This document shows, one piece after another, positions 55,729-64,000 of a stretch of 64,000 nt of DNA; the stretch's first letter is position 1, and each line of letters begins with the position of its first letter. The stretch covers positions 62,001 through 126,000 of the forward strand of contig NZ_JACA01000026.1 in assembly GCF_000520995.1 (NCBI RefSeq). The letters run 5' to 3'. The translations under genes and the position numbers were made by a program. This DNA comes from Aquimarina macrocephali JAMB N27 (GTDB lineage Bacteria > Bacteroidota > Bacteroidia > Flavobacteriales > Flavobacteriaceae). The notes beneath the pieces were generated by a model. That model was not told the origin of the DNA, ran no database searches, and worked only from the letters and a program-made list of their open reading frames with translations.

Positions 55729-56619
55729 TTAAAACAATTTGAGGTCGTCTGATAAATGGTTAGGCAAACCTAATTGGGTTCCTATATGAGCATTCAATTC
55801 TTTAATGAAATACTTAGAAAGTAAAGGCGATTCTACTTCTAGGTTTTGATGCACAAAAAAGTGTATCTGGTTAATTCCCTGATCTTTCCAGGTAGAAAGT
55901 CTCTTTACCCAATCGTCTAGCCTTGTATAATCTGTTTCATGATTTGCTCCAACATACCTTACAAAAGCTTCATCATTGGTTAAACGCATGTGCAGTAAAT
56001 CTCTTCTACCCGCTGTGTCTGTAATGATATTCGATATATTGTTACTTTCAAGAAGACTATATAACTCATCGGCTACCACTAAATCATTAAACCAATCTGT
56101 ATGCCTAAACTCTACCGCCAGACGTATTTCTTTAGGCCACTTTTCTATAAATCGAATAACTCTGTCAAAATTTTTAGGAGCAAAATTACCATGCATCTGT
56201 AAAAATATAGTTCCTAACTTTTCTTTTAGGTGAATTACATTAGATAGGTATTCATCAACATAAGGCTCTACATCTTCATTTAATCTTTTTAGATGAGAAA
56301 TATTCTGTACAAGTTTTGGGAAAAACTTAAATCCCTCCGGAGTTTTATCGTACCATTTTTTGAATTGATCTTCAGGAAAAATCCTATAAAATGTAGCATT
56401 CAATTCGATACTATTAAACTGCCTCGAATAATACTCTAGTTCATCTTTGGTTCCCCTGGGATAAAACCCTTTTAAATCTTGTCTATTCCATTTGGCACAG
56501 CCAACATAAGTCGATAAACTTTCTTTAGCTGTAGTATTTAAAATTCTTACCGTATCCTTATGATCTTCTGGTAAGCTAAAATCTATGATATCAGGATATT
56601 CTACTTTGCCAAATTTCAT
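55729..56619 (-). CDS. DUF72 (YecE-like) protein
   Basis: A 296-residue TIM-barrel-like DUF72 protein: YVGCAKWNRQDLKGFYP, YYSRQFNSIELNATFYR, FFPKLVQNISHLKRL, AVEFRHTDWF and YTRLDDWVKRL are all family blocks. A role in DNA/RNA or nuclease-type chemistry has been suggested for the family but not established. Single gene. Confidence 0.92.
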   Translation of the reverse strand: MKFGKVEYPDIIDFSLPEDHKDTVRILNTTAKESLSTYVGCAKWNRQDLKGFYPRGTKDELEYYSRQFNSIELNATFYRIFPEDQFKKWYDKTPEGFKFFPKLVQNISHLKRLNEDVEPYVDEYLSNVIHLKEKLGTIFLQMHGNFAPKNFDRVIRFIEKWPKEIRLAVEFRHTDWFNDLVVADELYSLLESNNISNIITDTAGRRDLLHMRLTNDEAFVRYVGANHETDYTRLDDWVKRLSTWKDQGINQIHFFVHQNLEVESPLLSKYFIKELNAHIGTQLGLPNHLSDDLKLF

Positions 56620-56777
56620 GCACCTGGTTTTTTATATTTATTTGATGAAAATTAATTAAAAAATTAAGACCTTGGGTAATTACTTCACCCTTATTACTAT
56701 AAAAGATTAAAAAAAGTGTAACAAAAATATAACTCGATTGACTAACTATTACAACAACATCATAAAAATCACAACTA

Positions 56778-57515
56778 ATGAATGCTTTAAAATCTATTAC
56801 AGTAGCTCTTGTATTAGCTATCTCAACATCATTTTATGCACAAACTGCAGATGAAATAGTTAATAATTACTTAGAAAATACAGGAGGAAAAGAAAATTGG
56901 GAAAAACTAGAAGGCATTACTATGAAAGGAGTAATGAAAATGCAGGGGATGGAAATTCCTTTTGAACAAGTTATGATGAAAGATGGGCGCCAGTCTACCA
57001 CTATTGAATTACAAGGAAACAAGATGATCTGGGCAGCATATGACGGAAAAGTCTCATGGTCTAGAAATCAACAAACTATGGAAGCTGAAAAAAGCGACAA
57101 TGAAGCCACAGAAAATATGAAGAAGCAAATGAAAGATTGGCCTTCTCCATTTTTAAATTATAAAGAAAAAGGATATGCCATAGAGCTTATTGGTAATGAA
57201 ACTGTAGATGGAACCGATACCTTTAAAATAAAGGTAACCAAAGATCCTATTACGGTTAATGGTGAATCACAACCTAATATTTCTCATTACTATTTTGATA
57301 CCGAAAATTTTGTACCTATTATAATTGAAGAAGAAATTCAGGAAGGTCCAATGAAGGGTCAGAAAATAAAAATGTCTATTAGCGATTATCAGGAAGTAGA
57401 AGGATTATACTTCCCATTCTCACAAAGTAGTCAATTCCAAAGTATGGATTTTAAGGAGTTCAATCTCAATCCAGAAGTAGAAACTACATTATTCGCTTTC
57501 CCAGAAGGAAAATAA
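56778..57515 (+). CDS. LolA-like outer-membrane lipoprotein-sorting protein
   Basis: A 245-residue exported protein. Signal peptide ends SFYAQT; then NNYLENTGGKENWEKLEGIT MKGVMKMQGM in two pieces and FEQVMMKDGRQSTTIELQGNKM resemble the LolA/LppX-type barrel half. Not the housekeeping LolA (that is at 24659). It is followed 66 bases later by the BNR-propeller gene, with a terminator hairpin in between. Confidence 0.78.
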   Translation: MNALKSITVALVLAISTSFYAQTADEIVNNYLENTGGKENWEKLEGITMKGVMKMQGMEIPFEQVMMKDGRQSTTIELQGNKMIWAAYDGKVSWSRNQQTMEAEKSDNEATENMKKQMKDWPSPFLNYKEKGYAIELIGNETVDGTDTFKIKVTKDPITVNGESQPNISHYYFDTENFVPIIIEEEIQEGPMKGQKIKMSISDYQEVEGLYFPFSQSSQFQSMDFKEFNLNPEVETTLFAFPEGK

Positions 57516-57526
57516 ACACAAATCAT

Positions 57527-57553
57527 AATCCCCAAATTAAAAACTTGGGGATT
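57527..57553 (+). terminator. Terminator after the LolA-like gene
   Basis: A 9-bp stem (AATCCCCAA / TTGGGGATT) with a 9-base loop and a T-run. Confidence 0.8.
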
Positions 57554-57581
57554 TTTTATTCTAAATTAACAACCAGTAATT

Positions 57582-60500
57582 ATGAACAAACAATTTATAA
57601 TTGCAAGCTTGGCTATACTCTTTTCCATACACTTGCAAGCACAAGAAGTTGTTCTAAAAGGCAAAGAATTATTCGGAAACCTTGAAGCACGACAAATCGG
57701 ACCCGCACTCATGAGTGGTCGAATTATAGACTTAGAAAATCACCCTACTAATGATAAAATACTATACGCCGGTACTGCTGGTGGTGGGGTTTGGAAATCC
57801 TCGAATGGAGGAGCAAGCTTCTCCTCTGTATTTGATGATCATGCACAATCAATAGGAGTAGTAAAGATTGATCCCAACGATCCAGACAATACCATTTGGG
57901 TAGGAACGGGTGAAATATGGACCAGAAACAGTGTTTCTATCGGTGATGGTTTATACAAATCCACAGATGGTGGTGCGAACTGGAAAAAAATGAGGTTTGA
58001 AAATTCAGAACGAATTGGTAGTATAGAAATTAACCCAAACAACTCTAATGAAGTCTATGTAGGAGTCTTAGGAGCATTATGGGGAGATAGTGAAGACAGA
58101 GGAGTATACAAAACAATAGATGGAGGAAAAACCTGGGAAAAAATACTTTACATTAATGAGAAAACGGGAGTCAATGATCTTATAATGGATCCCAAAGATC
58201 CTAATACGCTCTATGCTGCAATGTGGGAGTTTAGAAGGACTGCATGGGGATTTAATTCTGGAGGACCTAGTAGTGCACTGTACAAATCTACAGATGCAGG
58301 AAAAACATGGAATAAAATCCACAATGGCTTTCCTAAAGGTGATCTGGGTAGATTTGCATTGGCAATAGCACCTTCAAACTCTAAAATAGTATATGCTGTT
58401 GTAGAAAGCAAAGAAGATAAAGGACTATATCGTTCTGATGATGCAGGAGCCAATTGGAAATTATTAAATGGAGATTTTGGCTTAGTCGTGAGACCTTTCT
58501 ATTTCGCTAGAATAGTTGTAGATCCAAAAAACCCGGATATTCTGGTTAAAGGAGGATTGTTTGGTTCTATCTCTAGAGATGGAGGAAAGACATTCAAAAA
58601 CTTGGGGAACATGCATGCAGATATACATGATATTGTTTTTGACATCAACAATTCAGACAGAATGTATGTAGGAACCGATGGTGGAGTCTACAGAAGCTGG
58701 GATGGTGGATCAACAATGGATATGGTGGATAATTTACCTATTTCTCAATTCTATCATATTAGTGTAGATAATGAAGAACCCTATAATATTTATGGTGGTC
58801 TGCAAGATAATGGTTCCTGGTGGGGGCCATCTTCTTCTCCAGGAGGTATAGAAGCTCGTGACTGGAATCGTGTTGGATATGGAGATGGATTTAGAGTATT
58901 AAAACACCCTGCCAAGAATATTATATATTCTGAAATGCAAGGAGCACAAAATGTTTGGAGATATGATGTAAACAAGAATTACACCAAAAATGTTGCCCCT
59001 TTACCTATTAAGGGAGAGGCAGATTTACGCTTTAACTGGAACGCTCCAATGGCTGTGAGTAATCATCAACCAGATCGGTTTTATATGGGTAGCCAATTCC
59101 TTCATGTAAGTGAAGATATGGGCGATAACTGGAAAAAAATATCACCAGACCTAACCACCAATGATCCTACAAAGCAAGATAAAGAATCAGGAGGTATCTC
59201 TACAGATAAATCGGGAGCCGAAACTCACACTACAATTTTTACAATTGCAGAGTCCCCGATTGATCAAAAGGTAATTTGGGTAGGAACCGATGATGGTAAT
59301 ATACAGGTTACACAGGATGGCGGAGCGACCTGGACCAATACAGTAGGTAATATTCAAGGAGTACCAAAAAATACCTGGGTATATCACATAGAAGCTAGTT
59401 CACATAATAAAGGGACAGCATATGCTGTGTTTGATGGTCATGCATCGGGAGATATGAATACCTATGTATATAAAACATCAGATTTTGGAAAAACATGGAA
59501 ATCCCTTGTGACAGACGAGATTATAGGGTTTGCAAGAAACATTCAGGAAGATTATGTAAATGAAGATTTACTATACTTAGGTACCGAGTTTGGATTGTTT
59601 ATATCCATAAATGGGGGTAAAAACTGGTCTCGTTTTACCAATAATATGCCTGCTGCTGCGGTGCATTTTATTGATCTACAGAAAAAAACTAATGATCTGG
59701 TATTAGGGACCCACGGTAGAGGTGTTATTATTATTGATGATATCTCTCCTCTAAGGCAAATAAACCAACAAGTTCTTGTTAAAGATGTTCACTTTTTTGA
59801 TACCAAACCCTCAATAATCAAAGAAGAAGGTGGTTTTGGTGGCGGAAGCACAGAACTTCAATTTATAGGTGATAACCCAAGCTCTTCTGCAAAAGTTATC
59901 TACTACCTCAAAAAGAGGCATACTTTTGGAAAAATGACACTATCTGTCCAGGATCAAAATGGTAATGAGATAGTAAGCCTTGTTCCCGGAAAAGCTAAAG
60001 GGATTAATATAGTAACCTGGAATTTCAGAAAAAAAGGACCTAAAGTAGCTGCAGGAAAAACATTTACCTTTGGTGGATTCACTGCTCCAAGAGTTTCTGC
60101 TGGGACTTATAAAATAGTGCTTAAAAAAGGTAAGAAACAATATGAAAGTGCGATAACATTATTAAATGATCCTACCTCATTAATTTCAGAAAAAGACAGA
60201 ATTACTCATAATAAAACGACGCAAGAGTTATTTAATGACATGGAAGATCTGGCATATCTGGTTCATAAAATTGATCAAAATATAAAGAAGTCCGAAGCAG
60301 TATTAAAAAAAGATCCGGCTTCGCAAAAAGTTACTTCTGCCGTTATTAAGGAACTAAATACCTTAAAAGAAACTCTGGTAGTAACCACGGGTGATAATTA
60401 TGTTGATGAAGCTGAACCCCAGCTGAGAGAAAAATTATCTGATTTATATGGTGAAGTGGCAGAGCAATTCGAGAAACCTTCATTTGCTCAATTAGAAAAT

Positions 60501-60650
60501 CAGGAAGTATTAGAAACAAGATTAAATGAAGCTAAAACTGCATACGAGAAAATCAATGGTAAGCAGGTAGCTAAACTTAATAAATATCTTGAAAAAGCAG
60601 GGAACACTCCTGTCAAAATTTTAAGTAAAGAAGAATTCTTAAAAAAATAA
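57582..60650 (+). CDS. Large secreted BNR/VPS10-like propeller protein
   Basis: A 1022-residue exported protein. After the signal peptide (ends LQAQE) come two propeller-type halves with repeated S-x-D-G-G-x-T/N-W BNR/Asp-box motifs (KSSNGGASF, KSTDGGANW, KTIDGGKTW, KSTDAGKTW, RSDDAGANW, ISRDGGKTF, VTQDGGATW, and others), typical of sortilin/VPS10-like domains. The last 250 residues are a separate, helix-rich and Lys-rich part. These proteins are widespread in Bacteroidota and annotated as glycosyl hydrolases, but no catalytic residues were assigned here. Confidence 0.85.
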   Translation: MNKQFIIASLAILFSIHLQAQEVVLKGKELFGNLEARQIGPALMSGRIIDLENHPTNDKILYAGTAGGGVWKSSNGGASFSSVFDDHAQSIGVVKIDPNDPDNTIWVGTGEIWTRNSVSIGDGLYKSTDGGANWKKMRFENSERIGSIEINPNNSNEVYVGVLGALWGDSEDRGVYKTIDGGKTWEKILYINEKTGVNDLIMDPKDPNTLYAAMWEFRRTAWGFNSGGPSSALYKSTDAGKTWNKIHNGFPKGDLGRFALAIAPSNSKIVYAVVESKEDKGLYRSDDAGANWKLLNGDFGLVVRPFYFARIVVDPKNPDILVKGGLFGSISRDGGKTFKNLGNMHADIHDIVFDINNSDRMYVGTDGGVYRSWDGGSTMDMVDNLPISQFYHISVDNEEPYNIYGGLQDNGSWWGPSSSPGGIEARDWNRVGYGDGFRVLKHPAKNIIYSEMQGAQNVWRYDVNKNYTKNVAPLPIKGEADLRFNWNAPMAVSNHQPDRFYMGSQFLHVSEDMGDNWKKISPDLTTNDPTKQDKESGGISTDKSGAETHTTIFTIAESPIDQKVIWVGTDDGNIQVTQDGGATWTNTVGNIQGVPKNTWVYHIEASSHNKGTAYAVFDGHASGDMNTYVYKTSDFGKTWKSLVTDEIIGFARNIQEDYVNEDLLYLGTEFGLFISINGGKNWSRFTNNMPAAAVHFIDLQKKTNDLVLGTHGRGVIIIDDISPLRQINQQVLVKDVHFFDTKPSIIKEEGGFGGGSTELQFIGDNPSSSAKVIYYLKKRHTFGKMTLSVQDQNGNEIVSLVPGKAKGINIVTWNFRKKGPKVAAGKTFTFGGFTAPRVSAGTYKIVLKKGKKQYESAITLLNDPTSLISEKDRITHNKTTQELFNDMEDLAYLVHKIDQNIKKSEAVLKKDPASQKVTSAVIKELNTLKETLVVTTGDNYVDEAEPQLREKLSDLYGEVAEQFEKPSFAQLENQEVLETRLNEAKTAYEKINGKQVAKLNKYLEKAGNTPVKILSKEEFLKK

Positions 60651-60672
60651 ACTAAAAAACATCTTGTTGCAT

Positions 60673-60699
60673 AAAAGCCCTCTATAATAGGGGGCTTTT
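60673..60699 (+). terminator. Terminator of the BNR protein gene
   Basis: A 12-bp stem (with one G-T) and a 3-base loop (AAAAGCCCTCTA / TAGGGGGCTTTT). Confidence 0.85.
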
Positions 60700-60879
60700 A
60701 TTATATATAACTTATTGTTTAGGTAATGTAACAGAAAAATAAAAAGATTAGATTAGTATAACAAAACATCCCATATAATATATGTAACTCTATTATTGTT
60801 TATAAGTCGTTTAAAACTCTAATCACCATCTTGATTTTTGAGCACAACAAATACTTATTTTTAGTAAACCTTCTTTATT

Positions 60880-61284
60880 ATGGAAAACAGGGAATCAAAT
60901 TTATTGGCAATACGACCACAGTTATTAAATGCAAGAGTTTCTGAAAACATGTCTAATGATGAGCAATTTCAGAACAAAACGATTAGGCCTATTATAAAAT
61001 TACAAGGAGGCCTATTAATCGAAGTATTTAAAAACTACATTAAAAAAAGAAAGAATACTTTCTACGAATTATCCTTAGAAAAACGTTTCGATTTTATTGA
61101 AAATGCTATCCAAAAGGACATGAAATTCAGAAATAGTTTAAAAGGAATGATTATAGGTCAATTTACTGTAGAAGAATACCAGGCCTATATGGAAAATTCT
61201 TCTGCATTAAACAAACGAATGATGAGTATCGTAAAAGAGCGCCTACAAGATAATATACAATTATTAGAGTATAAGGTAGCATAA
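60880..61284 (+). CDS. Conserved flavobacterial protein (often called glyoxalase)
   Basis: A 134-residue, charged, helical cytosolic protein (MENRESNLLAIRPQLLNARV ... IRPIIKLQGGLLIEVFKNYI). Similar proteins are very widely annotated as 'glyoxalase' in flavobacteria, but I see no vicinal oxygen chelate fold and no metal-binding His/Glu pattern, so that name is probably wrong. Function unknown. Standing alone; a small peptide gene follows. Confidence 0.75.
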   Translation: MENRESNLLAIRPQLLNARVSENMSNDEQFQNKTIRPIIKLQGGLLIEVFKNYIKKRKNTFYELSLEKRFDFIENAIQKDMKFRNSLKGMIIGQFTVEEYQAYMENSSALNKRMMSIVKERLQDNIQLLEYKVA

Positions 61285-61362
61285 TTGATGATGATTCTTC
61301 ATATCATAATACACTGTTAATTGTGGTAATGCCGTAGTAGAAAACAGGACATTTCATATATC

Positions 61363-61386
61363 TTTAAAAGTATAATAACTTTTAAA
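61363..61386 (+). promoter_or_regulatory. Inverted repeat upstream of the peptide gene
   Basis: A perfect 9-bp dyad (TTTAAAAGT ATAATA ACTTTTAAA) ends 10 bases before the ATG of the double-glycine peptide. It overlaps a near-match -7 box (TATCTTTA, 61359-61366). It could be a regulator site or an RNA hairpin at the translation start. Confidence 0.4.
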
Positions 61387-61396
61387 ACCTATAGTC

Positions 61397-61561
61397 ATGT
61401 TAAATAACATTATGAACCTTAATGGTGTTGAGAAATTAAACAGGAAACAACAATTATCTGTTAATGGAGGAAGAAAACAATGCATTGATCCTAGAACTGG
61501 CTTGTGTACAGATTATGGGCGTCATTGTGCAGAACTAGAATGCGTTCTTATAATCGACTAA
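61397..61561 (+). CDS. Double-glycine-leader peptide with four Cys (bacteriocin/pheromone-like)
   Basis: A 54-residue reading frame. The N-terminus has the ComC/class II bacteriocin-type leader pattern: NLNGVEKLNRKQQLSVNGG, with hydrophobic residues at the usual spacing and a GG at 24-25. Cleavage after GG would release a 29-residue peptide starting RKQC and containing four Cys (CIDPRTGLCTDYGRHCAELEC, shortened: C-x7-C-x6-C-x4-C). It is followed by a strong terminator 17 bases after the stop. No C39 peptidase/transporter is in the window. In Bacteroidota such peptides are exported by dedicated ABC systems, possibly as bacteriocins or signals. Confidence 0.72.
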   Translation: MLNNIMNLNGVEKLNRKQQLSVNGGRKQCIDPRTGLCTDYGRHCAELECVLIID

Positions 61562-61578
61562 TTCTGTATTTTATATCA

Positions 61579-61612
61579 AAAAAAGCTGTCGTTTATTAGC
61601 GACAGCTTTTTT
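61579..61612 (+). terminator. Terminator of the peptide gene
   Basis: A perfect 13-bp stem (AAAAAAGCTGTCG / CGACAGCTTTTTT) with an 8-base loop. It may also serve the convergent purC, given A/T runs on both sides. Confidence 0.9.
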
Positions 61613-61633
61613 AAATACGATAATATCGTTTTT

Positions 61634-62581
61634 CTATTTGCTCAAATATTCTAGTACATTCTCTTCTATCCTTCCTTGTATATCAGAGACATCTTCTTTT
61701 ATAAAAGATACTCCTGTTATATTTTCATATAATTCGATATATCGTTCAGAGACAGAATTAATATATTCATCTGTCATCTCAGGAATCTGTTGACCTTCTT
61801 TACCTTGAAAACCTTTACTAATTAGCCACTGTCTTACGAACTCTTTAGATAATTGTTTCTGTGATTCCCCATTCTGTTGTCGTTCTTCATATCCTTCTTC
61901 ATAAAAATAGCGAGAAGAATCCGGAGTGTGTATTTCATCGATCAGTACAATTTTACCATCTTTTGTTTTACCAAACTCATATTTGGTATCCACAAGGATC
62001 AACCCTCTTTTTGCTGCAATCTCTGTTCCTCTTTGAAAAAGTTTACGTGTATAATCTTCTAAGATGAGGTAATCTGTTTCAGAAACAATTCCTTTTGATA
62101 ATATTTCTTCTCTAGAAATATCCTCATCATGCTCTCCATTATCAGCTTTGGTAGAAGGTGTTATGATTGGTTGAGGAAACTTATCATTCTCTTTCATACC
62201 ATCGGGCATAGATACACCACACAATATTCTCTTATCGGCTTTATATTCTCGAGCTGCATGACCAGAAAGATACCCTCTAATCACCATTTCTACTTTAAAA
62301 GGTTGGCATAAATGCCCTACAGCTACATTTGGATCTGGAGTAGCTATTAACCAATTTGGCACCAAATCTTCTGTTTCTTTCATCATCTTGGTCGCAATTT
62401 GATTAAGAATCTGCCCCTTAAAAGGAATTCCTCGTGGCATTACTACATCAAACGCAGATAAACGATCAGTTGCAATCATCACCAAAAGTTCATCATTTAT
62501 ACTATATACTTCTCTTACTTTCCCTTTGTATACTGATTTTTGATTAGGAAAATTATAGTTTGTATCTACAATTGTATTCAT
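61634..62581 (-). CDS. purC: SAICAR synthase (PurC)
   Basis: Phosphoribosylaminoimidazole-succinocarboxamide synthase: joins CAIR and aspartate in purine synthesis. At 315 residues it is the longer, eukaryote/Bacteroidota-like form. Blocks: [61 protein letters not shown] and [12 protein letters not shown]. It is the second gene after phoH on the same strand with a 59-base gap. Confidence 0.96.
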   Translation of the reverse strand: MNTIVDTNYNFPNQKSVYKGKVREVYSINDELLVMIATDRLSAFDVVMPRGIPFKGQILNQIATKMMKETEDLVPNWLIATPDPNVAVGHLCQPFKVEMVIRGYLSGHAAREYKADKRILCGVSMPDGMKENDKFPQPIITPSTKADNGEHDEDISREEILSKGIVSETDYLILEDYTRKLFQRGTEIAAKRGLILVDTKYEFGKTKDGKIVLIDEIHTPDSSRYFYEEGYEERQQNGESQKQLSKEFVRQWLISKGFQGKEGQQIPEMTDEYINSVSERYIELYENITGVSFIKEDVSDIQGRIEENVLEYLSK

Positions 62582-62640
62582 TACTTAGGTTTCGGGTTTC
62601 GGGCTTTAATTTCAATTAGAAACTAAAAACCTGAAACTAT

Positions 62641-63597
62641 TTATCCATTTCTATGTTCTATCTCTTTATAAGCTGCAATTACCTTTTTTACCAATTTATG
62701 GCGAATCACATCTTTGTCATCCAGGTAAATCATACCTATCCCCTGTGTGTTTTTAAGCACTAGTAGAGCTTCTTTAAGTCCAGAAGTAACTCTTCTTGGT
62801 AAATCTATCTGTCCAGGATCACCTGTAATAATAAATTTAGCATTTTTTCCCATACGCGTCAGAAACATTTTCATCTGTGCATGTGTTGTATTTTGTGCCT
62901 CATCAAGGATCACAAAAGCATTATCCAATGTTCTACCTCGCATAAATGCCATAGGTGCGATTTGTATAACTCCTTTTTCTATATAACTATCGAGCTTTTC
63001 ATTAGGGATCATATCACGTAAAGCATCATATAAAGGTTGCATATACGGATCCAGTTTCTCTTTAAGATCTCCTGGTAAGAATCCGAGATTTTCTCCAGCT
63101 TCTACTGCGGGACGTGTAAGAATAATACGTCTTACCTCTTTTTCTTTTAGTGCCTTAATAGCTAGTGCAACACTGGTATACGTTTTTCCGGTACCTGCTG
63201 GACCAATAGCAAAAACCATATCGTTCTTTTTACAAGTCTCTACCAGCTTACGTTGGTTAGCAGTCTGGGCCTTAATTAGTTTACCTCCTACTCCATGCAC
63301 TAATGTTTCTCCACTGTTAGGCGATGTTTCATAATCTGCCTTACTCACACTGGTAAGCACTCGCTCTATTGCATTCTCATCCAGCTTATTGTATTTGCTA
63401 AAATGCTCGAGAAGCATATTAAGACGCATATCAAACTCTTTGAGCATGTCATCGTCTCCATACACTTTTATTTTACTGCCTCTTGCTACAATTTTTAACT
63501 TAGGGAAGTACTTTTTTAATAATTGAATATTGCTATTCTGAAGTCCGAAAAACTCTCTCGGATTGATTTCTGTAAGTTCTATAATAAGTTCGTTCAA
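62641..63597 (-). CDS. phoH: PhoH-family ATPase
   Basis: A 318-residue YbeZ-type PhoH protein. Walker A GPAGTGKT (about 134-141), Walker B FVILDEAQN, and the family's RPAVEAGENLGFLPGDLKEK and ITGDPGQIDLP. A KH-like N-terminal part precedes the P-loop domain. Linked to RNA turnover and ribosome maturation, commonly near ybeY. Divergent from the DUF62 gene. Confidence 0.95.
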   Translation of the reverse strand: MNELIIELTEINPREFFGLQNSNIQLLKKYFPKLKIVARGSKIKVYGDDDMLKEFDMRLNMLLEHFSKYNKLDENAIERVLTSVSKADYETSPNSGETLVHGVGGKLIKAQTANQRKLVETCKKNDMVFAIGPAGTGKTYTSVALAIKALKEKEVRRIILTRPAVEAGENLGFLPGDLKEKLDPYMQPLYDALRDMIPNEKLDSYIEKGVIQIAPMAFMRGRTLDNAFVILDEAQNTTHAQMKMFLTRMGKNAKFIITGDPGQIDLPRRVTSGLKEALLVLKNTQGIGMIYLDDKDVIRHKLVKKVIAAYKEIEHRNG

Positions 63598-63861
63598 AAG
63601 CTATACGAATTTTAGTATGATTTTTTTTTAGGATTGACTAAGTTTGCTAAAGTTGTTCAAGTTTTTGTCGGGAAAACAAAATAGAAATTTAAAACGAAGC
63701 AAAATGTTTATATTATCACTATATAAGTTAGTGATCAAAAAACAGTAAATACGATGGTTTTATCATCATTTTGTTGTCCAAAGAAAAGCCTTGAATAACT
63801 TCAAAACAAATTTACATATTTTTAAGTGCTTACAACTAAAAGATATTAACAATTCTTATAC

Positions 63862-64000
63862 ATGCCAATAATCACCTTAACTACAGATTTTGGAATCAAA
63901 GATCATTTTGTATCTGCGGTTAAAGGAGCTATTTATACAGAATTTCCAGATGCCAAAGTTGTTGATATATCTCATGAGATCTCACCTTTTCATATAACAG
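63862..64000 (+). CDS. Partial SAM hydroxide adenosyltransferase (DUF62)
   Basis: The window ends 46 codons into the gene. It begins MPIITLTTDFGIKDHFVSAV with the KGAIY and DISHEISPF blocks of the DUF62/SAM-hydroxide adenosyltransferase family, relatives of SAM fluorinase/chlorinase. The usual member hydrolyses SAM to adenosine and methionine; halogenase activity is rare and cannot be judged from this part. Confidence 0.88.
   Translation, partial: MPIITLTTDFGIKDHFVSAVKGAIYTEFPDAKVVDISHEISPFHIT

Noticed and set aside
63715..63735. 7-bp inverted repeat (ATCACTA / TAGTGAT) between phoH and the DUF62 gene
   Set aside because: Short, no promoter match nearby; not enough to call a site.
1..64000. 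CRISPR arrays, insertion sequences, rRNA operons, intact prophage
   Set aside because: None seen; repeats are limited to terminator pairs and single dyads.

Overview
The window is AT-rich and gene-dense, and it looks like the chromosome of a marine member of the Flavobacteriaceae (Bacteroidota). The pointers are TAnnTTTG-type -7 promoter boxes, Cys-anchored lipoproteins with Bacteroidota-style lipoboxes, a CcsBA fusion cytochrome c synthase, a bacillithiol deacetylase, the ftsK-lolA-lptFG-ribB gene order, and tRNA promoters sharing a TTTGCACCCG start region. An Aquimarina-like genus is my guess and cannot be proven here. No rRNA, CRISPR array, insertion sequence or intact prophage was seen.

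Layout. 1-7000: a partial membrane protein and a MORN/YwqK-type lipoprotein, the CcsBA cytochrome c synthase, and a di-heme cytochrome peroxidase-like lipoprotein. 7000-9600: a DUF2520/KdsC/RdgB operon facing a CPBP protease. 9613-10474: a gene-free stretch holding two related minus-strand units, each a promoter plus terminator, that look like tandem small RNAs. 10475-13500: an NhaC antiporter and a subtilisin-like lipoprotein. 13938-19400: an Lrp-controlled catabolic cluster (homoserine dehydrogenase, aldehyde dehydrogenase, an unusually long cystathionine-gamma-lyase-family PLP enzyme, OsmC) with a divergent lrp gene and a palindrome between them.

19400-30200: housekeeping genes (thioesterase, nitroreductase, DegT aminotransferase, RibB with a degenerate GTP cyclohydrolase domain, LptF/G, LolA, FtsK, DgkA) and a thiol-redox block (Tpx, DUF6952, thioredoxin, 2-Cys peroxiredoxin). 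30456-36300: a TPR hybrid histidine kinase, a PLP gamma-family enzyme beside BshB1, tRNA-His, an M28 peptidase and tRNA-Ser. 36337-41710 is the most accessory-looking part: DUF4332, DUF302 and flavodoxin-like proteins, a small gene broken by one stop codon, a lone phage-type Bro-N gene, a TauE permease and a decayed beta-helix lipoprotein gene.

41730-48300: a CPBP protease, an AraC regulator, GNAT, a TPR/propeller protein, a LytTR regulator with its LytS-type kinase, and an SGNH hydrolase. 48834-55500: LysR plus a YeiH exporter, a PAS kinase with an overlapping receiver, a DEAD-box helicase and a His-rich secreted protein. 55729-64000: DUF72, a LolA-like protein plus a large BNR-propeller protein, a 134-aa conserved flavobacterial protein, a small double-glycine-leader peptide with four cysteines (61397-61561), PurC, PhoH, and the start of a DUF62 SAM hydrolase/halogenase-type enzyme.

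The observations I rate highest are the short double-Gly peptide gene, the Lrp/homoserine-type catabolic cluster, the tandem minus-strand RNA-like units, and the two freshly decayed genes at 37.1 and 41.5 kb.
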